Of a DNA stretch of 64,000 nt, positions 46,969 through 56,664 are shown piece by piece. The notes under the pieces are model-generated. The model did not search any database and was not told the DNA's origin. It was given only the letters and a program-made list of their open reading frames with translations. How positions within the stretch are numbered: the stretch's first letter is position 1; every line of letters begins with the position of its first letter. Position numbers and translations under genes: made by a program. Source of the stretch: Punica granatum (taxonomy: Eukaryota; Streptophyta; Magnoliopsida; Myrtales; Lythraceae); assembly GCF_007655135.1 (NCBI RefSeq), contig NC_045129.1:19008274-19072273 (forward strand), given 5' to 3'.

Positions 46969-46986
46969 TGGCGACTCCACTGGGGA
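46969..46986 (+). other. Primer binding site of element F
   Basis: TGGCGACTCCACTGGGGA, three bases after the LTR end; identical in C and D. From memory this type of PBS in Ogre/Tat elements is complementary to a tRNA-Arg 3' end; I could not check the tRNA. Confidence 0.85.
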
Positions 46987-47573
46987 GACTTATTGGGTTC
47001 GGGCTCGTTTCCGGTTGCTTGCTTGCGTGTCTATTTACCGCTTTCCGTACATTTATTTTCAAGCACCATTACTTCTTGCATTTGCATCGCATCATTCTAG
47101 CGGGTTCTTAGGTACCTTGCCCGAAATCCCACGGGCACCAATATAGGAAACTAGATTAGTCAGAGGTTCCGAGTAAGGGAACGGATCGAGTCGGCTATGC
47201 CACCGAACTGGCCCCCAAAGATCCTCGCTCGATTTCAAGGAATTCACACCTTTGAGTCGGGAGCCCCCATCCCTAGTTAGCGGTTCTCCCAGTAGCACCA
47301 AAAACCATGCATACACAGGGACCGTCATGCTGGACCAATTTTTGCCTCCATGCCGTCAATCGACCCAAAAGTCGAGTCCTTGAGTCGGCCCGTAGTTTTT
47401 CTTTGTTAGGACGGGCATTTTGTTGTTTTTGTAAGAAAGAGCGATGTATACTGTAAAGAACACGACTATAGTTTACCTTTCCGCACTGCATACATTTTTC
47501 GAAAAAAACTTAGGACATTGCATTGATTTGATTCTTAAGACGTTATGCCGGCATCTCCTCCATCTAGGTAAGG
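46987..47573 (+). other. 5' leader of element F
   Basis: Non-coding, conserved with C (5690-6190) and D (22872-23466). Contains the GAGTAAGGGAACGGATCGAG block at about 47170 and an AAGGATGGACC context at the ORF1 start. Confidence 0.75.
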
Positions 47574-49073
47574 ATGGACCGCCCGGCTCCCGGTCTCAGA
47601 CTCGAAGCAATCACGCCACCAAGACAAGACATCATGCACATCTGGAGGACGTTCCGGCCGATGGATCACGCTTTCATCCAGGGCATTATCGGAGACATGG
47701 TTATGTTCACCGAGACCCCGGTGGATTGGATCTTCTTGAGGACCGCCGCCGAATTTTGGGATCCCGAGCACGCAGTGTTCAACTTCCAGGGAACGGAGTT
47801 AGCCCGTACAATCGAAGAGTACACGGCACTCATCCAGAGGCCTACGCCCACGACCCACGGCATCTTCGTGCCTAACCCGTTCACAACCGTCCAGAGTCAG
47901 CTCTCCACCCTTCTCCGCATACCCGCTCAAGACATCCACGAGGAGCTTCATCAGAGGTGGGATCAGGGCATCAGGATCGCATGGCTCTCCGATTGGACGC
48001 TCCTCCGCGCAATGACACCTACGACGGCTTCTTATCAGCGCGATGCCTGTCATGAATTCCTGCTCTTGGTCTTTGGCACTCTCCTGTTCCCGTACTCGCC
48101 GAACCTCATTGACGGGGCTATAGCCCAAGTCGTCCTCCAAGCGGTGGGAGGCCATAGTTATGTGGAGGCTTTATTAGCCGAGACCGTTCGGTCTCTTGAC
48201 TATGTTAGGGAGTTTTGGCGCGGCAGGATGAGGGGATCTTCGCACCTACTGCAGACTTGGCTTCTCGCGCACATCCGCCCTTTTTGCTCATTACATCCGT
48301 TCTCCTACATCTCCGACGAGCGCTCATTGATCGAGCGCCTTGCATCAGTCATCCCGCCTCCCTAGCACAGCTTCTCGGAATGGAAGCGTTTTTGGCGTGA
48401 GTTGACGCCCGCGCGGTTCTTATGGGTCGCCCGATGGAACCCCGGTGGCCCCATGATCACGGGATGTCCCGGAATTGTGGGAGTTCCCCTTCTCAGCCAC
48501 TTGGGGAGTACACTCATATTCCCCGGCCGGGTAATCAGACAGCTCGGCGGCCTACAGGACATTCCCGCCGAGGCGGACCGTCTACCTTTCCGCATCCAGT
48601 GGGCCGACTCTACATCCTCGGCTCCCGCGAGATTCCTACAGATTCGGGAGATCCATCGTCAACGGGACGCTAGCATCATACAGCGTCCGTACTTCCCCGA
48701 GCATCCCACCGACGAAGAGCGAGCATTCTCCGCCACATCAGTATACGTGGCCCGGTTCTACCCGCAGGGATCGACACCACCACAACGGTCCCGAACCACC
48801 CCGACTCCTCGAGCTACATCTACCCTCGCTCCCAAAGCCGAAAGCTCCATCCAAGCGGCCATGCACGCGGAGCTACGGGCCGTCAGGGAGGAACGAGATA
48901 GGCTCCGTTGCGAGCTTGTCGATTCCCGTGCAGAGGTCGCAGATTACAGGGAGCTCCAGACGGATTTGACTCGAGCACGCGCCCGAGTCGCACATCTAGA
49001 TTGGGATATGGCATGTTTGAGCGCGGAGTTGGACCGAGTGCACAAAAGGGCGCGCAACCTCGCCCACCCCTAG
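47574..49073 (+). pseudogene. Element F ORF1 (DUF7745-like with coiled-coil tail), one stop
   Basis: 500 codons from ATG 47574 to the stop at 49071-49073, with a single in-frame TAG at 48363-48365 (codon 264). Residues about 20-410 are the DUF7745-like domain, with the WRTFRPMDHAFIQGIIGD start, the EFWDPEHAVFNFQG block and IEEYTALIQRP. Residues about 425-490 are a Glu/Arg/Leu-rich coiled coil (ELRAVREERDRLRCEL). Such ORF1 proteins sit before gag in Ogre-type elements; their function is not known. A 319-bp spacer separates it from gag. D (21629-22871), H (63847-64000) and a relic in C are homologues. The D copy reads through the place of the F stop, so the stop is a mutation. Confidence 0.88.
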
Positions 49074-49392
49074 GATTAGCGGACGCGCCCATTTTTGCCC
49101 TCGCTTGGATCTACACCGCTTTTAAGCGGCCACCGAGCGCAAAGGGATGTCGGCTTTTACGTTTATGTTCCTTTTTTTCTTCCGTATGTTCTATTTTGTA
49201 AAATTATGGAACTTGAATCAAATCAATGTAATGACATTAGCGTTTTGAAAGCTCATGCATCTCATACATCTTGTCATTTTACTTAGTCCGCACTTATCAT
49301 CTCAAAATATCGATGTTTGCCCTTACACATTCTTGGAATTCAGGTGATCGCAACTGGCGTCGCACCCTTACCCGACTCGTCAGCGTCTCAGA
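49074..49392 (+). other. ORF1-gag spacer of element F
   Basis: Non-coding, partly AT-rich. The last 100 bp resemble C at about 5080-5000 (minus). Nothing else is recognised. Confidence 0.6.
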
Positions 49393-50586
49393 ATGGCGGA
49401 AGAAGATCAAGTCGACATCTCCGAGGAAGTCAATCCGCCGGCTCCGGCCCTTTCTCAACCGCCTCCGACGCACGCTCCGCCGCCTCCGACTCCCGCAGGC
49501 ATGCTCCTGGCGTACTCGGGAGCCCCTCCTACACATCTCCAGCCCCCGACGTCTTTAGGAGCGCCCCTTGCGCGGGCCTCACAGACGCCCTCCGCCTCCG
49601 ACGACCAAGCCCGCATCGCGGCACTCGAGGGAACAGTCAACCAAATGGCCACCAGCATGGCAGAGCTGCTCGCCCTACTCAAGGGATCCAACCGAGCCTC
49701 TTCAAGCTCCACGCCTCCACCAGGACCGGGGCCAATGGCCGATCCAACCCCATGGGCTCCACCAACTCAAGCCCCGGAGAACATGCAGGCGCCCGTGCCA
49801 CCAACACTGCACACGTCCGTAGCTCACCCCTTCACCAACCCATTTCCGCAGCCGCCGGCCCCCGCAGCCGTCCCTCTTCCACCGGCAACCTTCCTATCCT
49901 CGGAGCACATCTTGTCCGCGCCTCCGCCCGTTTCCATACCAGCCCCGGCTATGGCCTACGTAGTACCTCCGCCGATGGTTTTCCCGGCGTCCAGCGCACC
50001 CGCTCCGACTCATCTTCAAGCCGCGGAGCTTCCCCCCTATCCGTCTCTACAGCCTCAGGCCGGCCTCTCCTACCAGGCACCGCCCCCCATAAACACCACC
50101 TTCCACCAACCGGGCACGCCGACTCATGCGACCCAGTTCACCTCGCCGACGCATTTCTTCCCCGAGGCTGACACCGAACAGGAGCGAAGGCTCAAGAGGA
50201 TGGAAGAAACGATACGGGCCCTACAAGCGGGTGACGCTCGCCCCGACGCACGCTACGGCGACTGCAGCCTATTCCCGGGTATGCGGCTGCCCCCGAAGTT
50301 CAAGATCCCGGAATTCAAGACTTATGAGGGCACGACGGATCCACGCCACCACCTCCGCCACTACCGGGGGAAGATGCTGCAATATTGGGAATACGAGGAG
50401 TTTGTCATCCACTCCTTCCAAGATAGCCTGTCGGGATCGGCCCTCGATTGGTTCATGTCGCTGAAGGCTGAGGACATCCCGACGTGGGAGGATCTCTCCC
50501 GGAAGTTCACCGACCAATACCGATATTGCGCGGAGACGCCTCCCACCCTTCTGGAGCTGAGCACGAAAGAAATGGCACAGTGCTAA
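49393..50586 (+). CDS. Element F gag, N-terminal part with capsid domain
   Basis: 397 codons. The first 250 residues are Pro/Ala-rich and low in complexity, with a short helical stretch (RIAALEGTVNQMATSMAELL) near residue 76. A second helix (EQERRLKRMEETIRALQ) precedes the Retrotrans_gag domain, which starts near residue 300 (PPKFKIPEFKTYEGTTDPR), with ALDWFMSL and FTDQYRY words typical of Tat/Ogre gags. TAA at 50584-50586 interrupts the capsid domain; the same frame continues to 51105. It would form the particle shell. The Pro-rich start gives long open frames in other phases (for example 49317-50171), which are artefacts. Confidence 0.85.
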   Translation: MAEEDQVDISEEVNPPAPALSQPPPTHAPPPPTPAGMLLAYSGAPPTHLQPPTSLGAPLARASQTPSASDDQARIAALEGTVNQMATSMAELLALLKGSNRASSSSTPPPGPGPMADPTPWAPPTQAPENMQAPVPPTLHTSVAHPFTNPFPQPPAPAAVPLPPATFLSSEHILSAPPPVSIPAPAMAYVVPPPMVFPASSAPAPTHLQAAELPPYPSLQPQAGLSYQAPPPINTTFHQPGTPTHATQFTSPTHFFPEADTEQERRLKRMEETIRALQAGDARPDARYGDCSLFPGMRLPPKFKIPEFKTYEGTTDPRHHLRHYRGKMLQYWEYEEFVIHSFQDSLSGSALDWFMSLKAEDIPTWEDLSRKFTDQYRYCAETPPTLLELSTKEMAQC

Positions 50587-51105
50587 AGGTTCGAGGAATA
50601 CGCCACCAAATGGCGTGCCCAAGCGGCGAAACACATCCCTCCGATTAGTGAAGTTCAGCAAATCCAGTTGTTCCATTCTACCCTGAGGGGGGTGTATTAT
50701 TCACACCTGTTGGCGCACACTTCTTCATTCTCCGACCTCATTGAGGCCGGGAAAAAGCTCGATTTGGGAATTACGCTTGGCAGGATGGAAGGCCCCGTCA
50801 GTAAAGGAGAGGAGTCATCGAAGAAGGTCCCCGCGACATCATCTTCCGGCGGGATGAGGGGGAAGGAAGTTTCAGTGAACGCCGTCAACACGGCGCAACA
50901 GGCCTCCCAGCAGTATTCGATGAACTTCACGGCGGCGCCTCCCGTAGCTCCCTCCTACGTCCCGCATGCACCTCAATATCGGCCTCAACCCCCTACCCAA
51001 CCAATCTACTATTCCGCACTACCGCCTCCACCCCCAGTCGCCCGTCGTCAACCATTATGCCCCTACTCCATCCCAAGCCCCTCAATACCAACCCCCGGCT
51101 CCTAG
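50587..51105 (+). pseudogene. Element F gag, capsid C-terminal part
   Basis: Same frame as the preceding segment. Completes the capsid domain with the FEEYATKWR and HSTLRGVYYSHL blocks, then a Ser/Gly and Pro/Tyr-rich linker. Near 51040 the sense reading moves to the +1 frame, so the last 20 or so codons to 51105 are out of frame. Confidence 0.75.
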
Positions 51106-51661
51106 GACTCCTCAACCGACACAACGAGTCCCGCCCTCGCAAGGTCAACAGGGCGGTGCAGTGCAACCGCGACCCCGCAGACAATACCCGGCCCTGCCGG
51201 TCCCACTTTCCCACATTTACCGGCAAATTCGTGACAAGATCGGGACAACGGCGCTCGGCCCGAGCTTCGATCCAACCATCCAAGATCAGAGCAAGCAATG
51301 CGAGTACCACCGAGGGGCACCAGGGCACACCCTAGACAATTGCTGGAAGTTAAGGGAGAGGATCCAGGAAATGATTGATGCGAAGGAGCTCGTATACAAT
51401 GCTGTAAGGTCTCCGAATGTACAGGCTAATCCTCTCCCCGACCATGGACCGGCTCAAGGGCCCTCCATCAACATGATCACCGTATGCACATCAAGGGAGG
51501 GCGAAGGCGAACGGGGTGATCCCTCCCCCTTCGTGATTGAATACGTCCCCACAGAAGCTACGGTCGGGTTCGCGGGAATTGGCGCACCCCCTGCTCCTTT
51601 CGTCATAAACATCCCCGTCCGAGAGCCATACTCGAACAACAGTTCAACGTCATGGGCGTAA
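51041..51661 (+). pseudogene. Element F gag C-terminus with zinc knuckle
   Basis: Frame +1 relative to the gag start (the open frame begins at 50966). Pro/Gln-rich, then a knuckle-like CEYHRGAPGHTLDNC motif followed by WKLRERIQEMID, a combination typical of Tat/Ogre gag-pro. Expected to bind RNA. Ends at TAA 51659-51661, ten bases into the protease frame, so another frameshift separates the two. Confidence 0.8.
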
Positions 51662-52977
51662 CCCGCTCGGGACAGCTATATGAGAACCCGGCAACCACGG
51701 ACAAAGGGAAGGCGCCTGCAGCAGAGGTAGAGGCAATGCTCAGGGCCCCGCCTACCCCGCCCAAGAGAGTGACTGAAGAGGAGGCCGAAGCCTTCATGAA
51801 GATCATCAGGGCGAGTGAATACAAGGTGGTGGAGCAGATGGCCAAATCTCCGGCCCACATCTCACTGCTAGCCCTCCTCCTCAATTCGAAACCCCATAGG
51901 GAGGCCCTCCTGCGGGTCCTGATGGCTGCGCAAGTCCCCAAAGGGACGCCCCCGGACCGGATAGAGGAAACCATCAATTCCATCATCTCCAATACCATCT
52001 CGTTTTCAGACGATGAGCTCCCCTCTGAAGGATGCGCGCATTCCTGGGCACTGCACATTGTCTGCAAGTACAACAACCATATCGTTGGCCGAGTCATGAT
52101 TGACAACGGCTCTGCGCTCAACGTGTGCCCGGTGACCACTTTGAAACAGATGAACGTGGATCTCAACCGCGTCCGTCCCAACAAAACAGCGGTCCGAGCT
52201 TTTGATGGCTCGCGGAGAGAGGTGAACGGAGAAATCGACCTCCTCATAGATATCGGCCCATGCTCCTTCAGCGTCACATTCCAAGTGTTGGATATCCCGA
52301 ACGCCTTCAGCCTACTACTCGGAAGGCCTTGGATCCACTCGGCCGGCGCCATTCCATCCTCACTACATCAGAAGTTGAAATTCATCGTCGAGGAGAGGAT
52401 CATCACGGTCAAAAGGGAGGAAGATTACGCCATCTACAAAGAGACGGCAGTTCCCTACATCAGCGTCGGAAACAATGAAAACTTGCCCTTCCACTCCTTC
52501 GAGACCATATCCGTCATTCGGGATTACGGAGAGGTCAAACCGTCCCGCGCCGACCGCATGATAGGGAAGGTCCTTTTACGCCACAATTACATCCCCGGCA
52601 CCGATCTTGGGGCGCGCAGGCAAGGAATCAGCTGCCCCATTGAAGTTGAAGAGTATAAGCATAGGAGGGTACTCGGCTTTCGCCCCTCCTGCCACGAAAT
52701 TATTGAGGCCCGCCGGGGCAACCATCTCCATCGCCTCGCTACGCACTATGGTAGGCTCAACAGGGGCATTCCAGTCCCCCCGCTATCCCACTTCTTCCCC
52801 GGGCCTCCACTCATCATCGGGAGCACCTCTGACGGCCCTTCCTCGGATTCCGATAACACGCCTGACGCTTCGCCAACCGTGTATGCCGTCACCGAGGAGA
52901 TTCCTTCAGGGGTTCACATTCAGGGGTTCACATCCGACCGGCGCAGGAAAACGAGGAGCTTAACAACTGGACCTTAG
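51652..52977 (+). CDS. Element F protease segment
   Basis: 441 codons. After a helical region (EEEAEAFMKIIRASEYKVVEQ) comes the aspartic protease with DNG at residues 151-153 (MIDNGSALNVCP) and the LLLGRPWIHSAGAIPSSLHQ block, both as in Ogre/Tat elements, where DNG replaces DTG. A 14-bp unit (TTCAGGGGTTCACA) is perfectly duplicated at about 52905-52932. Because 14 is not a multiple of three, this shifts the frame, and the last 15 or so codons are spurious. The true phase continues to about 53009, where a candidate intron begins. It would process the polyprotein. Confidence 0.85.
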   Translation: MGVTRSGQLYENPATTDKGKAPAAEVEAMLRAPPTPPKRVTEEEAEAFMKIIRASEYKVVEQMAKSPAHISLLALLLNSKPHREALLRVLMAAQVPKGTPPDRIEETINSIISNTISFSDDELPSEGCAHSWALHIVCKYNNHIVGRVMIDNGSALNVCPVTTLKQMNVDLNRVRPNKTAVRAFDGSRREVNGEIDLLIDIGPCSFSVTFQVLDIPNAFSLLLGRPWIHSAGAIPSSLHQKLKFIVEERIITVKREEDYAIYKETAVPYISVGNNENLPFHSFETISVIRDYGEVKPSRADRMIGKVLLRHNYIPGTDLGARRQGISCPIEVEEYKHRRVLGFRPSCHEIIEARRGNHLHRLATHYGRLNRGIPVPPLSHFFPGPPLIIGSTSDGPSSDSDNTPDASPTVYAVTEEIPSGVHIQGFTSDRRRKTRSLTTGP

Positions 52978-53008
52978 TCCTGTGCTTTTCGGCTGTGATC
53001 GCCGATGT

Positions 53009-53203
53009 GTAAGATTTATTATCTATGTACAAGATGTTTCCCGCGTGTCGGCGTAGCCGTAGGCCACACGACGGAAGAGGGAACTCTGTTATGGCTTCAC
53101 GATCCACTCTATCAATGAATTCCCTATATGCATTTTTTAAATCATTGTCTATTCCATTCTCTCTTCCCTACTCTTTTGTTCACACCGTTCTAAATTTTCT
53201 AAG
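53009..53203 (+). other. Candidate intron between protease and RT of element F
   Basis: GTAAGAT at 53009 is a good 5' splice site, a pyrimidine-rich tract lies at 53140-53190 and AG at 53202-53203. The 195-bp segment contains an in-frame TAA at 53011. Its ends fall in compatible phase with the protease-side reading (after the 14-bp duplication) and the RT-side frame. An intron in this interval is known for Ogre elements; this instance is inferred, and an acceptor at 53224-53225 is an alternative. Confidence 0.45.
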
Positions 53204-53711
53204 ACGATTCTTTCAATTCTCCAAGCTCCACTCGAATCCAAATCTTCGACACGGTGATTCGAACCCACCCGAAGAATGTCTCGGAGAGCCTGGACCCATA
53301 TACTTCAGGGAAGGGCTCGACGAAGACAATCTAGTGCCCGAGATAGAAGAGAGTTTGCGCCGCCTCGAGGATCGCCGGCTCACCTCGCTCGAGCCGACGG
53401 AAGAGATTAACGTGGGCACTAAAGAGGAGCCCCGCATTCTAAAGATCGGCACGAGCCTCGACCCAACGCAACGGGCCCGAATGATCGATTTCCTGACCAG
53501 GTATCAAGAAGTTTTCGCCTGGTCTTATGCCGACATGCCGGGTCTAGACCTGTCAATAGTAAAGCACTTCCTCCCGTTAGACACTGAGAAGTTCCCGCCC
53601 AAACGGCAACAATTGCGACGGCAATGGGCAAGCCTCCTTCTCCGCATCAAGGAGGAGGTTGTCAAGCAGATCAATGCAGGCTTTCTCGAAGTCTGTAACT
53701 ATTCCGAGTAG
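53204..53711 (+). pseudogene. Element F RT, N-terminal region
   Basis: Frame of the open stretch that begins at 53025. An acidic linker (EGLDEDNLVPEIEESLRRLED) precedes the IGTSL, FAWSYADMPGLDLSIV and IKEEVVKQINAGFLEV blocks that open RT in Tat/Ogre pol. TAG at 53709-53711 stands where relatives have Trp (G to A on this strand, C to T on the other). The same frame continues into the RT core. Confidence 0.85.
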
Positions 53712-54200
53712 GTGGCGAACATTGTGCCAGTGGAAAAAAAAGACGGAAGGGTTCGAGTCTGCGTCGACTACCGAGACCTCAATAAGGCTATCCCCAAAGA
53801 CAATTTTCCCTTGCCCCACATCGACATACTAGTCGATAACACGGTGCGTCACGCCCAATTTTCTTTCATGGATGGCTTCTCCGGATACAACCAAATTCGG
53901 ATGGCCGAGGAAGACAAGATCAAGACGACATTCATTACGATGTGGGGAACCTTTTGTTACCGCGTCATGCCTTTCGGCCTCAAGAACGCCGGGGCAACTT
54001 ATCAGAGGGCTATGGTTACATTGTTCCACGATATGATGCACAAAGAAGTCGAGGTCTATGTCGACGACATGATTGCCAAGTTCAAAGAAGGAGAAGATCA
54101 CCTTGTTAATTTGAAGCGTCTCTCCGACCGCTTAAAAGAGTACAAACTCAGCTTAATCCGGCAAAATGCACGTTCGGCGCTCGATCAGGAAAACTACTAG
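53712..54200 (+). CDS. Element F reverse transcriptase core
   Basis: 162 codons in phase with the previous segment. VCVDYRDLNKA, the FMDGFSGYNQ block with the first catalytic Asp, MPFGLKNAGATYQRAM and the YVDD active site (residues 116-119) are present. One A is missing from the stretch near 54155, after which the frame drifts to a stop at 54198-54200; the genuine reading continues in the frame of 54206. The enzyme would copy genomic RNA to cDNA. Confidence 0.88.
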   Translation: MANIVPVEKKDGRVRVCVDYRDLNKAIPKDNFPLPHIDILVDNTVRHAQFSFMDGFSGYNQIRMAEEDKIKTTFITMWGTFCYRVMPFGLKNAGATYQRAMVTLFHDMMHKEVEVYVDDMIAKFKEGEDHLVNLKRLSDRLKEYKLSLIRQNARSALDQENY

Positions 54201-54205
54201 GATTC

Positions 54206-54661
54206 GTGGTCAGCGAGCGCGGCATCGAGGTAGATCCTGATAAAGTCAAGGCGATCAAAGAGCTTCCTCCGCCGTCATCGGTTCGCGAAGTACGAGGCTT
54301 CCTAGGACGATTGAACTACATCGCACGATTCATTGCAAACCTGACAGACAAATGTCAACCACTCTTTCGCTTGCTCCGCAAGAACGCGGCGATCGAATGG
54401 GACGAAGAATGTCAGAAGGCCTTCGACACCATCAAGGCATATCTGGTCCGACCGCCGGTATTGGTCTCGCCTACACCAGGCCGTCCCCTTGTACTTTACC
54501 TAACTGTACGCCGACAATCATTAGGATGCATGTTGGGGCAGGAGGAGGAGTCCACACGCACGGAGCGCGCGATCTATTATTTGAGCAAAAAGTTCACTGA
54601 TGGAGAGTCCAATTATCCGGAAATCGAGAAGATGTGTTGTGCATTGGTGTGGGTCATGTAG
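54206..54661 (+). CDS. Element F RT thumb and RNase H segment
   Basis: Begins with the SERGIEVDPDKVKAI block right after RT, then the FLGRLNYIARFI connection, then the RNase H-like region with AIYYLSKKFTDGESNYPEIEK. The first Asp motif of RNase H seems replaced (LYLTVRRQSLG), as is often seen where a second RNase H is present. TAG 54659-54661 replaces Gln (A has CAA), and the frame continues without shift. Collinear with A 11692-11880. Confidence 0.85.
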   Translation: MVSERGIEVDPDKVKAIKELPPPSSVREVRGFLGRLNYIARFIANLTDKCQPLFRLLRKNAAIEWDEECQKAFDTIKAYLVRPPVLVSPTPGRPLVLYLTVRRQSLGCMLGQEEESTRTERAIYYLSKKFTDGESNYPEIEKMCCALVWVM

Positions 54662-54697
54662 AGGCTCCGACAATACACGCTTTATCACACGATCCGC

Positions 54698-55927
54698 TTG
54701 CTGTCAAAGGCAGACCCCTTGAAGTATTTACTCGACAGCCCCTCCTCCACGCGGAACCTCGCCAAATGGCGTTGTCAGTTGATAGAGTATGATATCGAGT
54801 ACGTGTCCCGCACTTCGGTCAAGGGGCAGGCGATCGCGGATCATTTGGCAGAATTCCCAATTGAAGACCGCACACCGATTAATCCTGACTTCCCGGATGA
54901 GGGGATTCTCCAAGTAGACGACGAGGGAGAGAAACCGGGGTGGAAGATGTACTTCGACGGTGCCGTCAATTCCACGGGATCAGGCATCGGTGCAGTACTG
55001 ATATCCCCGGACGGACGCTATTACCCGGTAGCGGCAAAGATCGACTTCCCGTGCACCAATAATGTGGCCGAATACGAGGCATGTATCCTCGGCCTACAAG
55101 CGGCAATCGATTTCAAGGTAAAAGAGCTAGAAGTGTTCGGTGACTCTATGCTCACCATCTTCCAAACATTGGGGCAGTGGAAGACAAAAGATGCGAAGTT
55201 AGTGCCATACCACGAGTATCTCGAGAAGTTAACCGAGAACTTCGAAGACATCTCGTTCACCTGTACCCCACGCGTGACAAATCAATTCGCAGATGCGCTT
55301 GCAACGCTCGCCTCCATGGTGAGCATCACGAAGGAAAACCTTATCGAGCCCCTCGAGATTGAGATAGCCGAAGGACCAGCACACTGCAATTCAATCGAAG
55401 CGTCCGAGGCAAAGCCGTGGTACGAAGACATTAAGAACCTTCTACGAACCGGCCAATACCCCCCATTCGCCGATCGCCGCGATCGAAAGACTCTCAGACG
55501 CCTCGCGATACACTATTTTTTGAGCGGCGAGATACTCTACCGCCGCTCCTTCGACTCCACACTCCTCCGGTGCATCAATGAACACGAATCACGACATCTC
55601 ATGGAGGAAGTGCACGGGGGAAACTGTGGACCCCATATGAACGGTCTCATGCTCGCTAAGAAGATTATGCGCCTAGGCTATTACTGGTCCACCATGGAGA
55701 CTGATTGTGTGAAGCATGTCAGACATTGCCACCGATGTCAAGTTTACGCCGATCAGATCAAAGCGCCGCCCAACGAACTGCGCCCCATGACGGCACCATG
55801 GCCTTTTTCGATGTGGGGTATGGATGTGATTGGCCCAATCAACCCCAAAGCGTCTAACGGGCATATGTTCATTTTGGTGGCAATCGATTACTTCACCAAA
55901 TGGATCGAGGCCATCACTCTTGCGTAA
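54698..55927 (+). CDS. Element F second RNase H and first half of integrase
   Basis: 409 codons, same frame as the RNase H segment. Residues 80-205 are the additional RNase H, with Asp87 (YFDGAVNSTGSG), Glu125 (NNVAEYEA) and Asp149 (VFGDSML); this domain marks Tat/Ogre elements. The integrase zinc module (HGGNCGPH, then CHRC) and the first catalytic Asp (GMDVIGP) follow. TAA 55925-55927 and loss of one base near 55941 break integrase between its first and second catalytic Asp. Element A (12438-13904) is intact over the same stretch. Confidence 0.9.
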   Translation: MLSKADPLKYLLDSPSSTRNLAKWRCQLIEYDIEYVSRTSVKGQAIADHLAEFPIEDRTPINPDFPDEGILQVDDEGEKPGWKMYFDGAVNSTGSGIGAVLISPDGRYYPVAAKIDFPCTNNVAEYEACILGLQAAIDFKVKELEVFGDSMLTIFQTLGQWKTKDAKLVPYHEYLEKLTENFEDISFTCTPRVTNQFADALATLASMVSITKENLIEPLEIEIAEGPAHCNSIEASEAKPWYEDIKNLLRTGQYPPFADRRDRKTLRRLAIHYFLSGEILYRRSFDSTLLRCINEHESRHLMEEVHGGNCGPHMNGLMLAKKIMRLGYYWSTMETDCVKHVRHCHRCQVYADQIKAPPNELRPMTAPWPFSMWGMDVIGPINPKASNGHMFILVAIDYFTKWIEAITLA

Positions 55928-56664
55928 GTCACTGCAAAAGCGTGGCCCGTTTTCTCAGACGCGACGTCATCGCCCGGTATGGGGTCCCTGCGACAATCAT
56001 CACGGACAATGCCAAGAACCTGAACAACAAGGTCATCGATGAGCTCTGTGCACAATTCAAAATCCGACACCGCAACTCCACCCCGTACCGTCCCCAAATG
56101 AACGGCGCGGTGGAAACGGCGAATAAGAACATCAAGAAGATCATCGAAAAAATGACGGTGAACTACAAGGATTGGCATGAGATGCTCCCCTATGCACTCT
56201 TGGCGTACCGGACATCCATACGGACTTCAACCTGGGCAACCCCGTACTCCCTAGTCTATGGCATGGAGGCCGTCCTCCCAATAGAAGTGGAGATCCCTTC
56301 CATGAGGATTCTTGCCGAGACTGAACTTGAAGAAGCAGAATGGGCGAAGCAACGGTACGAACAGTTGAACTTCATTGATGAAAAGAGGCTGAAAGCGCTA
56401 TGCCATGGACAGTGCTACCAGCAAAGAATGGCTCGAGCTTTCAACGCAAGAGTCCGCCACCGCGATTTCAGCCCCGGTGACCTCGTTTTGAGGAAAGTCC
56501 TACACGTCACGCCGGACTCTCGAGGGAAGTTCTCGTACAAATACGATGGCCCCTTCGTCGTCAAAGAGGTTTTCTCCGGAGGAGCGGTCATTTTGAGCGA
56601 TATGGACGGCACTGAAAATGCCCTTCCCGTCAACGCTGACGCCATCAAGAAGTATTATCCATGA
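55928..56664 (+). CDS. Element F integrase, second half
   Basis: The genuine reading starts at about 55941 in the frame of 55900-56664. It holds the second catalytic Asp (ATIITDN) and the Glu (GAVETANKN), the TPYRPQMNG block, and the C-terminal RVRHRDFSPGDLVLRK and KYDGPFVV blocks, ending at the polyprotein stop 56662-56664. The last 240 codons are close to A integrase. Confidence 0.88.

Noticed and set aside
49317..50171. 284-codon open frame overlapping gag
   Set aside because: Out-of-phase reading of a Pro/Ala-rich GC-biased sequence; no domain, and the gag frame explains the region.
51603..52352. 249-codon minus-strand frame
   Set aside because: Antisense shadow of the protease segment, which has clear family motifs on the plus strand.
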